From: Acetobacteraceae bacterium
GTDB lineage: Bacteria > Pseudomonadota > Alphaproteobacteria > Acetobacterales > Acetobacteraceae
Direction: 5' to 3'
DNA length: 7,064 bases
NCBI GenBank assembly: GCA_027340195.1
Contig: DAHWNE010000107.1
Location: forward strand, 1 to 7,064
Shown: piece by piece, positions 1 through 5,874 of the stretch
How the letters are laid out: every line of letters starts with the position of its first letter
Position numbering within the stretch: position 1 is the stretch's first letter
Made by a program: the position numbers and the translations under genes
The notes under the pieces: model-generated
Database searches by the model: none
Told to the model about the DNA's origin: nothing
What the model saw: only the letters and a program-made list of their open reading frames with translations

Positions 1-2159
1 GCCGCCAGCGCGGCGCTCAGGGTGTAGCTCCAGGTCTCCGGCCATTGCGCGGGAAACCACACCAGGTCGGGGCGGTGGCGCGCGAGCAGCCCGGGCAGCT
101 CGCCCTCCCGGTAGGCGCCGGTGACGGTCACGCGGGCGGCGACGGCCGGCGGCAGCGGCTTCTCCGGCGCGCCGATCAGGGTGAAACGCAGCGCGGCGGG
201 ATCGGCCGCGGCCACGGTCTCGGCGAACAGCGCCGCCCCTTTCTGCGGCGCCAGCACCCCCAGCACCGCCACATGCAGCTTCCCTCGCCCGGGGCGCGGG
301 CGGCGCGGCGGCGGCGGCGGCGCGGCCTCGTGCGGGACCAGCTCGGCGCGCGCCGCGAGGCCGTGGCGGGCCAGCCGGTCCCGCACGTCCCGCGAGGGGC
401 AGAGAACCCGCGCGGCATCGAGGAACATCCACGCATGGCGCTGCCGCCAGCTGGTGATGTCGCGCGCGCCGTGGCTGGGCCTTGCGGCGATGCAGGCGTT
501 GCAGGCGGCGGGGCCGGGTTCGCCGCAATAGGCGCCATGCGGCAGCGACAGCAGATTCACCTGCGGGCAAAGACCGAAATAATCGTGCACGCTGGTCTCG
601 AACGGAACGCCGAGCCGGCGTAGCAGCGCCGCCGGGTCGAAATCGAATCCCATCACATGGTGGACATGGGCACGGGTGACGCCGGCGGCGCGCAGCAGCG
701 CGGTCAGCGCGTCCAGCCCCTCGGCCGGCACCAGCGCCGGCGGATGATCGGGGATGGCGGGGAAGGACAGCGCGGTGCCGCGCGCGTGCGGGCGGATCAG
801 CACGAACGCCTCGCCCGGGTCCGCGCCCGCCACCTGTTCGGCGATGGCGCGGGCGACGCCACCGCCGAGGTCGTGGCAGAACAGCGCGGTCACCCTGCCC
901 GCACGCGAGCGCAGCAGCGCCGCGGTCAGCGCGTAGCGGGCTGGGTCGGCCGGGTCGCGCGCGACGTGATGGGCCACCTGCGTCGCGTAGCGCGGCCAGC
1001 GCCGGGCCAGGATCTCCTGCGCGCGGCGGATCGGCGCCGGGTCGGTCCCGAAGCTGACCGCGCCCTGGTGATGCACATAGGTGTCGCAGGCGAGACGATG
1101 CTCCCAGCCGGCGGCGGCCGCGCGCAGGCAGAAATCGTTCTCCTCGCCATAGCCGCGGCCGAAGGTTTCCGCATCGAACCCGCCCACCGCATCCAGCGCG
1201 GCGCGACGGATATACATGCAGAACCCGACGGTGGTGGGCACCGTCACCGCGCGCCCGGCATTCACCGCCCGGGTGGCGGCATCCAGCGCCGCGGTCGCCA
1301 TCCCGAACGCCGGCGCCCCGCCGGCCAGCGTGGGGTAGCCGCAGATGGTGGCGTTGTTGGAGAACGGCGAAACCGAGGCGATGTGCGGCGCCGCATAGGC
1401 ATGGCCGGCCAGCCGGGCGAGCCAGCCGGCGGGCACCTCGGTATCGGCGTTCAGCAGCGCCACGTCATGCGGGGCCGCCGCCGCCATGCCGCGATTGACC
1501 GCGGCGACGAAGCCCTGGTTGCGCGGCTGGCGCAGCAGCAGGATCCGGCCCTCGGCGCCGAGCTCGCGCAGCCAGGCGGCGAGCGCGCGGTCGGGCGAGG
1601 CATCGTCGATCACGATCACCCGTCCGGTCGGCCGATCGGGATCGGCTAGCACGCTTTCCAGACAGCGGCGGGTCTCCGCCAGCCCGCGATAGACCGGCAC
1701 GACCACATCGACCACGACCCCGGCGGGCGGCGCCGGCACGACGCCGGTGGAGGGCAGGAACGCGCTCGGATCGAACACCGGTTCGGTGGCGAAGCCGCGC
1801 CGGCGGCCGATCCGCAGATGGAACAACAGCGGATTGTCGGCGGCCTCCGGATGACGCGCCGCGTACCAGGTGGCATCGAAGCGCGGATGCGGGTTGTCGC
1901 CGCGCGCGGCACCGGTGCGCAGATAGAACAGCAGCGGATGCACCCCGCTTTCGGCGGCATCCGGGTAGTGCTCGCGGTACCAGGCGCCGTCGAAGAACGG
2001 GTTGGGGTCGCGGCCTTCCGTCAGGCCGTGGTGTAGATAATGCAGCACCGGATCGAGTCCGGTGCCGGCCACGTCCGGGTAGCGGCGCCGGTACCACTCC
2101 GGGTCGCACAGCAGGCGAAAACTGGCCTCCAGCGCCCCGGCCGGGTCAGGCGGCGACAT
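1..2159 (-). CDS. Two-domain glycosyltransferase (GT2-like plus GT4-like), 3' end cut off by the window edge
   Basis: I translated this frame by hand from ATG at 2159; it stays open for 719 codons to the window edge, so the C-terminus is missing. Residues 18-127 hold three copies of a short repeat with WY..YPD and HYL..G..EGR signatures. A GT2 (GT-A fold) domain follows at about 148-400: VVVPVYRG (152-159), VIVIDDASPD (181-190), a NADTEVP metal-binding region (237-243) and GEENDFCLR (338-346), the usual catalytic-base region. A GT4-like (GT-B) part begins near 420, with HVHHVMGF (498-505), SVHDYFGLCPQ (523-533), a cysteine set C531/C545/C553/C556, VAVLGVLAPQKG (630-641) and PETWSYTLS (707-715). 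A proline/arginine-rich linker (613-626) joins its halves. No signal peptide is visible, so it probably acts in the cytoplasm on sugar-nucleotide donors to build a surface polysaccharide. Donor and acceptor cannot be told. The start overlaps the upstream methyltransferase by 14 bases, implying coupled translation. Confidence 0.88.
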   Translation of the reverse strand, partial: MSPPDPAGALEASFRLLCDPEWYRRRYPDVAGTGLDPVLHYLHHGLTEGRDPNPFFDGAWYREHYPDAAESGVHPLLFYLRTGAARGDNPHPRFDATWYAARHPEAADNPLLFHLRIGRRRGFATEPVFDPSAFLPSTGVVPAPPAGVVVDVVVPVYRGLAETRRCLESVLADPDRPTGRVIVIDDASPDRALAAWLRELGAEGRILLLRQPRNQGFVAAVNRGMAAAAPHDVALLNADTEVPAGWLARLAGHAYAAPHIASVSPFSNNATICGYPTLAGGAPAFGMATAALDAATRAVNAGRAVTVPTTVGFCMYIRRAALDAVGGFDAETFGRGYGEENDFCLRAAAAGWEHRLACDTYVHHQGAVSFGTDPAPIRRAQEILARRWPRYATQVAHHVARDPADPARYALTAALLRSRAGRVTALFCHDLGGGVARAIAEQVAGADPGEAFVLIRPHARGTALSFPAIPDHPPALVPAEGLDALTALLRAAGVTRAHVHHVMGFDFDPAALLRRLGVPFETSVHDYFGLCPQVNLLSLPHGAYCGEPGPAACNACIAARPSHGARDITSWRQRHAWMFLDAARVLCPSRDVRDRLARHGLAARAELVPHEAAPPPPPRRPRPGRGKLHVAVLGVLAPQKGAALFAETVAAADPAALRFTLIGAPEKPLPPAVAARVTVTGAYREGELPGLLARHRPDLVWFPAQWPETWSYTLSAALA
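1779..2108 (-). repeat. Three tandem protein repeats at the N-terminus of the glycosyltransferase
   Basis: These bases encode residues 18-127. Three units of about 35-38 residues align: the first carries WYRRRYPDV and HYLHHGLTEGR, the second WYREHYPDA and FYLRTGAARG, the third WYAARHPEA and FHLRIGRRRG; a degenerate fourth may start at VFDPSAF. This repeat type is known at the N-termini of glycosyltransferases and other polysaccharide-cluster proteins. Its role is not established; a binding or assembly module is a guess. The DNA is divergent between units, so this is a protein-level repeat. Confidence 0.75.
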
Positions 2160-3045
2160 GCAGCACGGCGTAGAACTCGCCGCGGTCGCGCAGCGTGGGG
2201 TAGAGGCGCTCCACCCTGAGCGGCGACAGGCTGGCGGCGGCCAGGGTCTCGATCAGGTCGCGGAAGCTGGCGGGGGTGAACTGCCAGGCGTGCAGATCAT
2301 GCGTCAGGCCCGGCTGGTGCAGCGCCGCCAGCGCCGGGGCGATGCGGTCGGGCAGCGCCGGGTCGGCCGCCGGCGACGGCCCGTGATCGCCCTGCCAGTG
2401 CCGTGCCGGGTCGTTGTGGGTCTGCCACAGATGCTGCGCCAGCACGGAGCGGGCCGGATAGCCCGGGGTGGCGGCGTGATAGGCGGCCAGCACGTCGGCC
2501 AGGGTCGAGGTCGGCACGAAATGGTCGAACGCGTAGCGATGATCCGGGATCACCAGGAACACCCGCCCACCCGGCGCCAGCACCGAGGCGAGATCGGTGA
2601 GATGGGTGATGAGGCATGGCTGGTGTTCGATGCAATGCGCCGAATAGATGCTCTCGAACCGTTCGCGGATCAGCGCCCGGTAGGGTTCGCCACGCCAGAC
2701 GTAGTCGATCTCCGGCACCTCGGCGGCGTTGGCCCAGGCCAGGGTGGCGGCGGTCGCGCGCAGCGCCTCGGTGGGCATGATGTCGAGGTAGCGGGTCGGC
2801 ACGGTGCGGTGCGGCGCGGCGCAGGGGGCGCAGAACGGCCCGATCTCCAGCATCGACGTATCGGGCGGGATCAGGGCGATGAAGCGCGCCCGGGAGGTCA
2901 CCGCCGAGCAGGGGCGCCCCTCGGCCTCGCCATAGGCGCGGTAATGGCCGCGCAGCGCCGCCTCGTCCAGACCGGCGAGGTCGGTGCCGTGCGGCGGCGC
3001 GGCGTAGAGCGCGGGGTCGAACGCGGGGGGCAGCGGCGCTGGCAT
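2146..3045 (-). CDS. Class I SAM-dependent methyltransferase of a glycan biosynthesis operon
   Basis: A complete 299-residue protein. The Rossmann-fold methyltransferase core shows motif I as MLEIGPFCAP (65-74), an acidic strand end near YLDIM (86-90), the ESIYSAHCIEH segment (131-141) and LAPGGRVFLVIPD (156-168), followed by HRYAFDHF (169-176). That last string is typical of methyltransferases in polysaccharide clusters. The N-terminus (9-44) carries FDPALY and HYRAYGEAEGR, a degenerate copy of the repeat found three times in the adjacent glycosyltransferase. It likely methylates a sugar or glycan precursor in the cytoplasm, a function inferred from context; the acceptor is unknown. The ATG at 3045 is supported by AAAGGG at 3056-3051, five bases upstream. 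The TGA at 2148-2146 lies inside the start of the glycosyltransferase gene. No residue of the SAM pocket looks obviously lost. Confidence 0.85.
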   Translation of the reverse strand: MPAPLPPAFDPALYAAPPHGTDLAGLDEAALRGHYRAYGEAEGRPCSAVTSRARFIALIPPDTSMLEIGPFCAPCAAPHRTVPTRYLDIMPTEALRATAATLAWANAAEVPEIDYVWRGEPYRALIRERFESIYSAHCIEHQPCLITHLTDLASVLAPGGRVFLVIPDHRYAFDHFVPTSTLADVLAAYHAATPGYPARSVLAQHLWQTHNDPARHWQGDHGPSPAADPALPDRIAPALAALHQPGLTHDLHAWQFTPASFRDLIETLAAASLSPLRVERLYPTLRDRGEFYAVLHVAA

Positions 3046-3106
3046 GGCCGCCCTTTAGCACGGTTGACGGGCCCGCTGCGACGGGGACAGTCTCCGCCCG
3101 CTGTCC

Positions 3107-3113
3107 GGGAGGG
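3107..3113 (+). promoter_or_regulatory. Ribosome binding site of the acyl-CoA dehydrogenase gene
   Basis: GGGAGGG lies four bases before the ATG at 3118. It settles the start: the same frame is open far upstream (to an ATG at 2158), but that stretch runs antisense to the methyltransferase and the dehydrogenase family begins at MDLRFTEAE. Confidence 0.75.
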
Positions 3114-3117
3114 ACCG

Positions 3118-4314
3118 ATGGACCTGCGCTTCACCGAGGCCGAGCTGGCGTTCCGCGACGAGGCCCGCCGCTTCTTCCGCACCGAGATTCCGGCCGCCAT
3201 CCGCGACAAGCTGCGCGACGGCGAACACCTGACCCGCGACGAGATGATCGCCTCGCAGCGCATCCTGAACGCGCGCGGCTGGGCGGTGCCGAACTGGCCG
3301 GTGGCCTGGGGCGGGCAGGACTGGTCGCCGGTGCAGGTCTATCTGTACCAGGACGAGATGCAGCAGGCCTATTGCCCGCCGCCGATCGCGTTCAACTGCT
3401 CGATGGTCGGGCCGGTGATCGCCCAGTTCGGCTCGGAGGAGCAGAAGCGCCGTTTCCTGCCGCGGGCGGCGAATGCCGATGATTTCTGGTGTCAGGGGTT
3501 TTCCGAGCCGGGCTCGGGGTCTGATCTCGCCTCGTTGCGCACCAGGGCGGAACGCAAGGGCGACAAATACATCGTCAACGGCCAGAAGATCTGGACCACG
3601 CTGGCGCAGTACGCGGACTGGATCTTCTGCCTGGTGCGCACCCACCCGGCGGCCAAGCAGCAGGAGGGGATCAGCTTCCTGCTGATCGACATGAAGTCGA
3701 AGGGCATCACCGTCCGCCCGATCGTCACCATCGACGGCGGGCGTGAGGTGAACGAGGTGTTCTTCGACAATGTCGAAGTCCCGGCCGACCAGCTGGTGGG
3801 GCAGGAGAACAAGGGCTGGGACTACGCGAAGTTCCTGCTCGGCAACGAGCGCACCGGTATCGCCCGGGTCGGCACCTCCAAGGCGCGGGTGGCGCGGCTG
3901 AAGCAGTTGGCGGCGATGGAACGGGTGGGCGACACGCCGCTGATCGAGGACCCGCGCTTTCGCGAGCGGCTGGCGGCGGTGGAGATCGAGCTGAAGGCGC
4001 TGGAGATGACCCAGTTGCGGGTGGTCTCCGACGAAAGGAAGCGCGAGAAGGGACGGCAGAACCCGGCATCCTCCATCCTCAAGCTTAAGGGTTCGGTGAT
4101 CCAGCAGCTTCTGACCGAGCTGACGATGGAGGTGGCGGGGCCGTATGTGATGCCCTACCAGCCGCCGGAGCAGGCGCAGAACGAGCCGTTCATCGGCGCC
4201 GACTATGCCGCCGCGGCCGGGCCGACCTATTTCAACATGCGGAAGGTCTCGATCTACGGGGGATCGAACGAGATCCAGCGGAATATCATCGCCAAGGCGA
4301 TTCTGGGGCTTTAG
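3118..4314 (+). CDS. Acyl-CoA dehydrogenase, PimC/FadE-like type
   Basis: A complete 398-residue flavoprotein of normal family length. It is expected to oxidise an acyl-CoA to the trans-2-enoyl-CoA using FAD, passing electrons to electron-transfer flavoprotein in the cytoplasm. The N-terminal helical domain starts MDLRFTEAE. The middle domain has the family signature WCQGFSEPGSGSDLASL (124-140) and KIWTT (157-161); the C-terminal helical domain includes KGWDYAKFLLGNERTGIA (232-249) and ends IYGGSNEIQR. In MCAD-type enzymes a glutamate sits in the C-terminal YEG motif; here that position is G381. E244 in GNERTG lies where isovaleryl-CoA dehydrogenase has its catalytic base, so it is the likely base. 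The KGW.YAKFLLG.ER string recalls the pimeloyl-CoA dehydrogenase large subunit, a family that often works with a small-subunit partner; none is seen here. Substrate unknown. Its last 211 bases recur inverted at the right end of the window. Confidence 0.92.
   Translation: MDLRFTEAELAFRDEARRFFRTEIPAAIRDKLRDGEHLTRDEMIASQRILNARGWAVPNWPVAWGGQDWSPVQVYLYQDEMQQAYCPPPIAFNCSMVGPVIAQFGSEEQKRRFLPRAANADDFWCQGFSEPGSGSDLASLRTRAERKGDKYIVNGQKIWTTLAQYADWIFCLVRTHPAAKQQEGISFLLIDMKSKGITVRPIVTIDGGREVNEVFFDNVEVPADQLVGQENKGWDYAKFLLGNERTGIARVGTSKARVARLKQLAAMERVGDTPLIEDPRFRERLAAVEIELKALEMTQLRVVSDERKREKGRQNPASSILKLKGSVIQQLLTELTMEVAGPYVMPYQPPEQAQNEPFIGADYAAAAGPTYFNMRKVSIYGGSNEIQRNIIAKAILGL
4102..4312 (+). repeat. Inverted repeat, left copy (3' end of the first acyl-CoA dehydrogenase gene)
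   Basis: These 211 bases match the reverse complement of 6854-7064 with two differences, at 4221 and 4260 (G here, A in the other copy when read in the same sense). Both are third codon positions in glycine codons (G368 and G381) and change no residue. Similarity stops within the stop codon: TAG here, TGA in the other copy, with unrelated sequence beyond. The repeat continues past the window edge on the other side, so its full length is unknown. Confidence 0.97.
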
Positions 4315-4733
4315 GCACCCCCGGGAGCGCCGATCATCCCGGGGAAGCGCTGCATCTCCCCGCCCAATTCCACCCAGGGCTGGGCGCTGTCGCAGAATAT
4401 CTCCACCGCGGGCTTCACCCAGGCCGCATCGTCCAGGCTGCCGGTCAGCACCATCACCATCCCCGGCATCACCGCCGCCCGGGCGAACAAGCTGGAGCCG
4501 CAGGCGGGGCAAAACTGGCGCAGCATCGCTTTGCCGCTGTCGCCGGTATCATGGAAGGTCTTGGGGCTGCCGGTGATCGTCAGCGCTGCCTCCGGCATCC
4601 CCACCACCGAGGCGAAGGCGCTGCCGGTGGCGCGCTGGCAATTGCGGCAATGGCAGACTCCGACGAAGGCGGGCTCGCCGTCGGCGGAATAACGGACGGC
4701 ACCGCACAGGCAGCCGCCAGTGAAGCTGGGCAT
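4311..4733 (-). CDS. GFA / CENP-V family zinc-binding protein
   Basis: A complete 140-residue protein. Cysteines match the GFA family pattern: GGCLCGAVRY (C8, C10), VCHCRNCQ (C27, C29, C32) and FCPACGS (C75, C78), which together bind two zinc ions in the family. The later IFCDSAQPW (112-120) is also typical. The founding member, Gfa, was reported to speed condensation of formaldehyde with glutathione, but that is disputed and most members have no proven substrate; I assign family only. AGGGAG at 4747-4742, eight bases before the ATG, supports the start. It converges on the acyl-CoA dehydrogenase: its TAA stop (4313-4311) shares two bases with the TAG at 4312-4314. Two of its stop bases thus come from the inverted repeat. 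It is divergent from the AbiE operon across a 205-base gap. Confidence 0.88.
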   Translation of the reverse strand: MPSFTGGCLCGAVRYSADGEPAFVGVCHCRNCQRATGSAFASVVGMPEAALTITGSPKTFHDTGDSGKAMLRQFCPACGSSLFARAAVMPGMVMVLTGSLDDAAWVKPAVEIFCDSAQPWVELGGEMQRFPGMIGAPGGA

Positions 4734-4834
4734 GTCCTTGTCTCCCTGTTGCGGGACGGGACGCTGCCCCGGCGCGGGCGGACGCGCAAGCGCGGGGGCA
4801 TGACCGATTTGTTGCCGCCGGAGTTTGAAAGCTA

Positions 4835-4862
4835 TTGACAGTCTCGGTTTCCGTGATAAGCT
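4835..4862 (+). promoter_or_regulatory. Candidate sigma70-type promoter of the AbiE operon
   Basis: A perfect -35 hexamer TTGACA (4835-4840) is followed after 16 bases by TAAGCT (4857-4862), which keeps the three best-conserved -10 bases (T, A and final T). Transcription would begin near 4869-4870, at the left edge of the 49-base palindrome, about 70 bases before the AbiEi start codon. Identified by eye only. Confidence 0.5.
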
Positions 4863-4869
4863 AGCGCTT

Positions 4870-4918
4870 GGTCGCTTAGGGGGTTTATATCCTTAGGATA
4901 TAAACCCCCTAAGCGACC
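4870..4918. repeat. Perfect 49-base palindrome in the AbiE leader; candidate operator or mRNA hairpin
   Basis: Two 24-base arms are exactly complementary around a single central base at 4894. The centre reads TATATCCTTAGGATATA, flanked by G5 and C5 runs and then CGCTTA/TAAGCG. It is markedly more A+T-rich in its core than the surrounding DNA. It starts at the expected transcription start and ends 20 bases before the AbiEi ATG. AbiEi antitoxins studied elsewhere repress their own promoter by binding inverted repeats, so an operator is the leading explanation; as RNA it would form a very stable hairpin that could control translation or stability. No T-run follows on either strand, so it does not look like an intrinsic terminator. 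Confidence 0.85.
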
Positions 4919-4938
4919 CGACAAGCTGGCGGCGCGGC

Positions 4939-5874
4939 ATGACAGAACCCCACAAACCGTTCCATCCCCCGATAGCCGTCCGGCGCACCCGACTGGCTGA
5001 CACCGTCCTCGTGCGCCTGGAAGCGGAAAAGCGGGCGTTAGCAACCCCTTATGTCATCTTCCAGATCATGCGCGAGATATTTCGCGCCGAAGACAGAAGG
5101 CGTCTCTTCCTCCGCGACTTGACGCCGACCGTGGCAGGATTGCGGCGCCTGATGGACAATCTCATGGACACTCGCGCAATCGCCCCGGACCGAGACTATC
5201 GGCGGGGAGTGCGCCGGGTGATCTCCGTGGGCGAGGTCTCGGCCGAGGAGGCTTGCGCCCTCGCCAATCCGTTCGGCTACATTTCCCATCTGTCGGCAAT
5301 GCAGCATTGGGCGCTGACCAACCGGCGGCCCGAGGCGTTATATCTCACCATGCCGGCAGCCGATGCCGTCCGCTCGCTCATCGACGCGCGTATGGCCGCG
5401 GATTATGGCACGCCCTTCGCCGCGCTGCCCCCGGACCAGGCTGTCAAGCTGCAATTCATCCACCATCCGAAGATGGTGCGGGGCCGGGAAATCTCAGTCT
5501 ATGAAACCAAGCGCCCCGGCCGATGGCTGCACGTGCGGGGTTCCCATGCGCGCCTGGCGACCATCGGTCAGACCTTCGTCGATACGCTGGAGCAGCCGCA
5601 ACGTTGCGGCGGCATGGCGCATGTTCTCGACGTGTGGCGGGCGCACGCCGCTCTCTACCGGGAGGAGATCATCGTTGCGGTCCTAGAGTTTGCCACCCCG
5701 ATCGGGAAAATCCGGGCGGGATATCTGCTCGACGAAATGCTCGGTCTCGGGAGCGATTCCCGAATCCAGGACTGGGTCCGGTTTGCGCAACGTGGCAGTT
5801 CCCGCGTCCTCGACCCCACCAGGCGGTTCAGCGCCGAACATTCCGAGAAATGGATGCTCTCCATCAATGTCTGA
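4939..5874 (+). CDS. AbiEi-like antitoxin / transcriptional regulator of a type IV toxin-antitoxin module
   Basis: A 311-residue protein with no signal peptide or membrane segment. After a basic N-terminal stretch of about 30 residues, residues 33-98 fit a winged-helix region (ATPYVIFQIMREIF, then LTPTVAGLRRLMDNL). Typical AbiEi strings follow: GYISHLSAMQHWALT (113-127), LYLTMP (134-139), the ATIGQTFVDTLEQP region (207-220) with RCGGM (222-226), and KIRAGYLLDEML (257-268). Family members neutralise the AbiEii toxin without stable binding and repress their own operon. ATG 4939 is the only usable start: an in-frame TAG lies at 4894-4896 with no ATG, GTG or TTG between. No good Shine-Dalgarno site precedes it (only GGCGGCG). 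At 311 residues it is longer than many AbiEi proteins, and it uses rare TTA codons (for example 5038-5040). Assigned by motifs and by its partner gene; the function itself is inferred. Confidence 0.78.
   Translation: MTEPHKPFHPPIAVRRTRLADTVLVRLEAEKRALATPYVIFQIMREIFRAEDRRRLFLRDLTPTVAGLRRLMDNLMDTRAIAPDRDYRRGVRRVISVGEVSAEEACALANPFGYISHLSAMQHWALTNRRPEALYLTMPAADAVRSLIDARMAADYGTPFAALPPDQAVKLQFIHHPKMVRGREISVYETKRPGRWLHVRGSHARLATIGQTFVDTLEQPQRCGGMAHVLDVWRAHAALYREEIIVAVLEFATPIGKIRAGYLLDEMLGLGSDSRIQDWVRFAQRGSSRVLDPTRRFSAEHSEKWMLSINV

Noticed and set aside
45..1649. Plus-strand frames at 45-623 and 657-1649
   Set aside because: They run opposite the glycosyltransferase, whose minus-strand translation has clear domain motifs throughout; the plus-strand products are arginine/glycine-rich shadow translations.
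1465..2109. Minus-strand frame of 214 codons within the glycosyltransferase gene
   Set aside because: It is an out-of-frame shadow; the true frame starts at 2159 and continues to the window edge.
2158..3117. A 320-codon plus-strand N-terminal extension of the dehydrogenase frame
   Set aside because: It is antisense to the methyltransferase, is rich in R/G/Q as expected of a GC-rich shadow frame, and the family start at 3118 has a good ribosome site.
3046..3117. Possible promoters in the divergent gap between methyltransferase and dehydrogenase genes
   Set aside because: TTGACG at 3064-3069 has no acceptable -10 hexamer at the right spacing, so I do not call a promoter.
3055..4512. Long minus-strand frame of 485 codons
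   Set aside because: It lies opposite the dehydrogenase and part of the GFA gene; its translation is low-complexity L/R/G/H with no recognisable domain.
4551..4838. Plus-strand frame of 95 codons
   Set aside because: It is antisense to most of the GFA gene and has no ribosome site or recognisable motif.
4870..4918. Palindrome read as an intrinsic terminator
   Set aside because: No T-run follows on either strand and it sits downstream of a promoter and before a start codon, not after a gene end.
5690..5866. Upstream 59-codon extension of the toxin frame
   Set aside because: It overlaps the antitoxin coding region and has no similarity to AbiEii N-termini; ATG 5867 fits the family and the usual overlapped layout.
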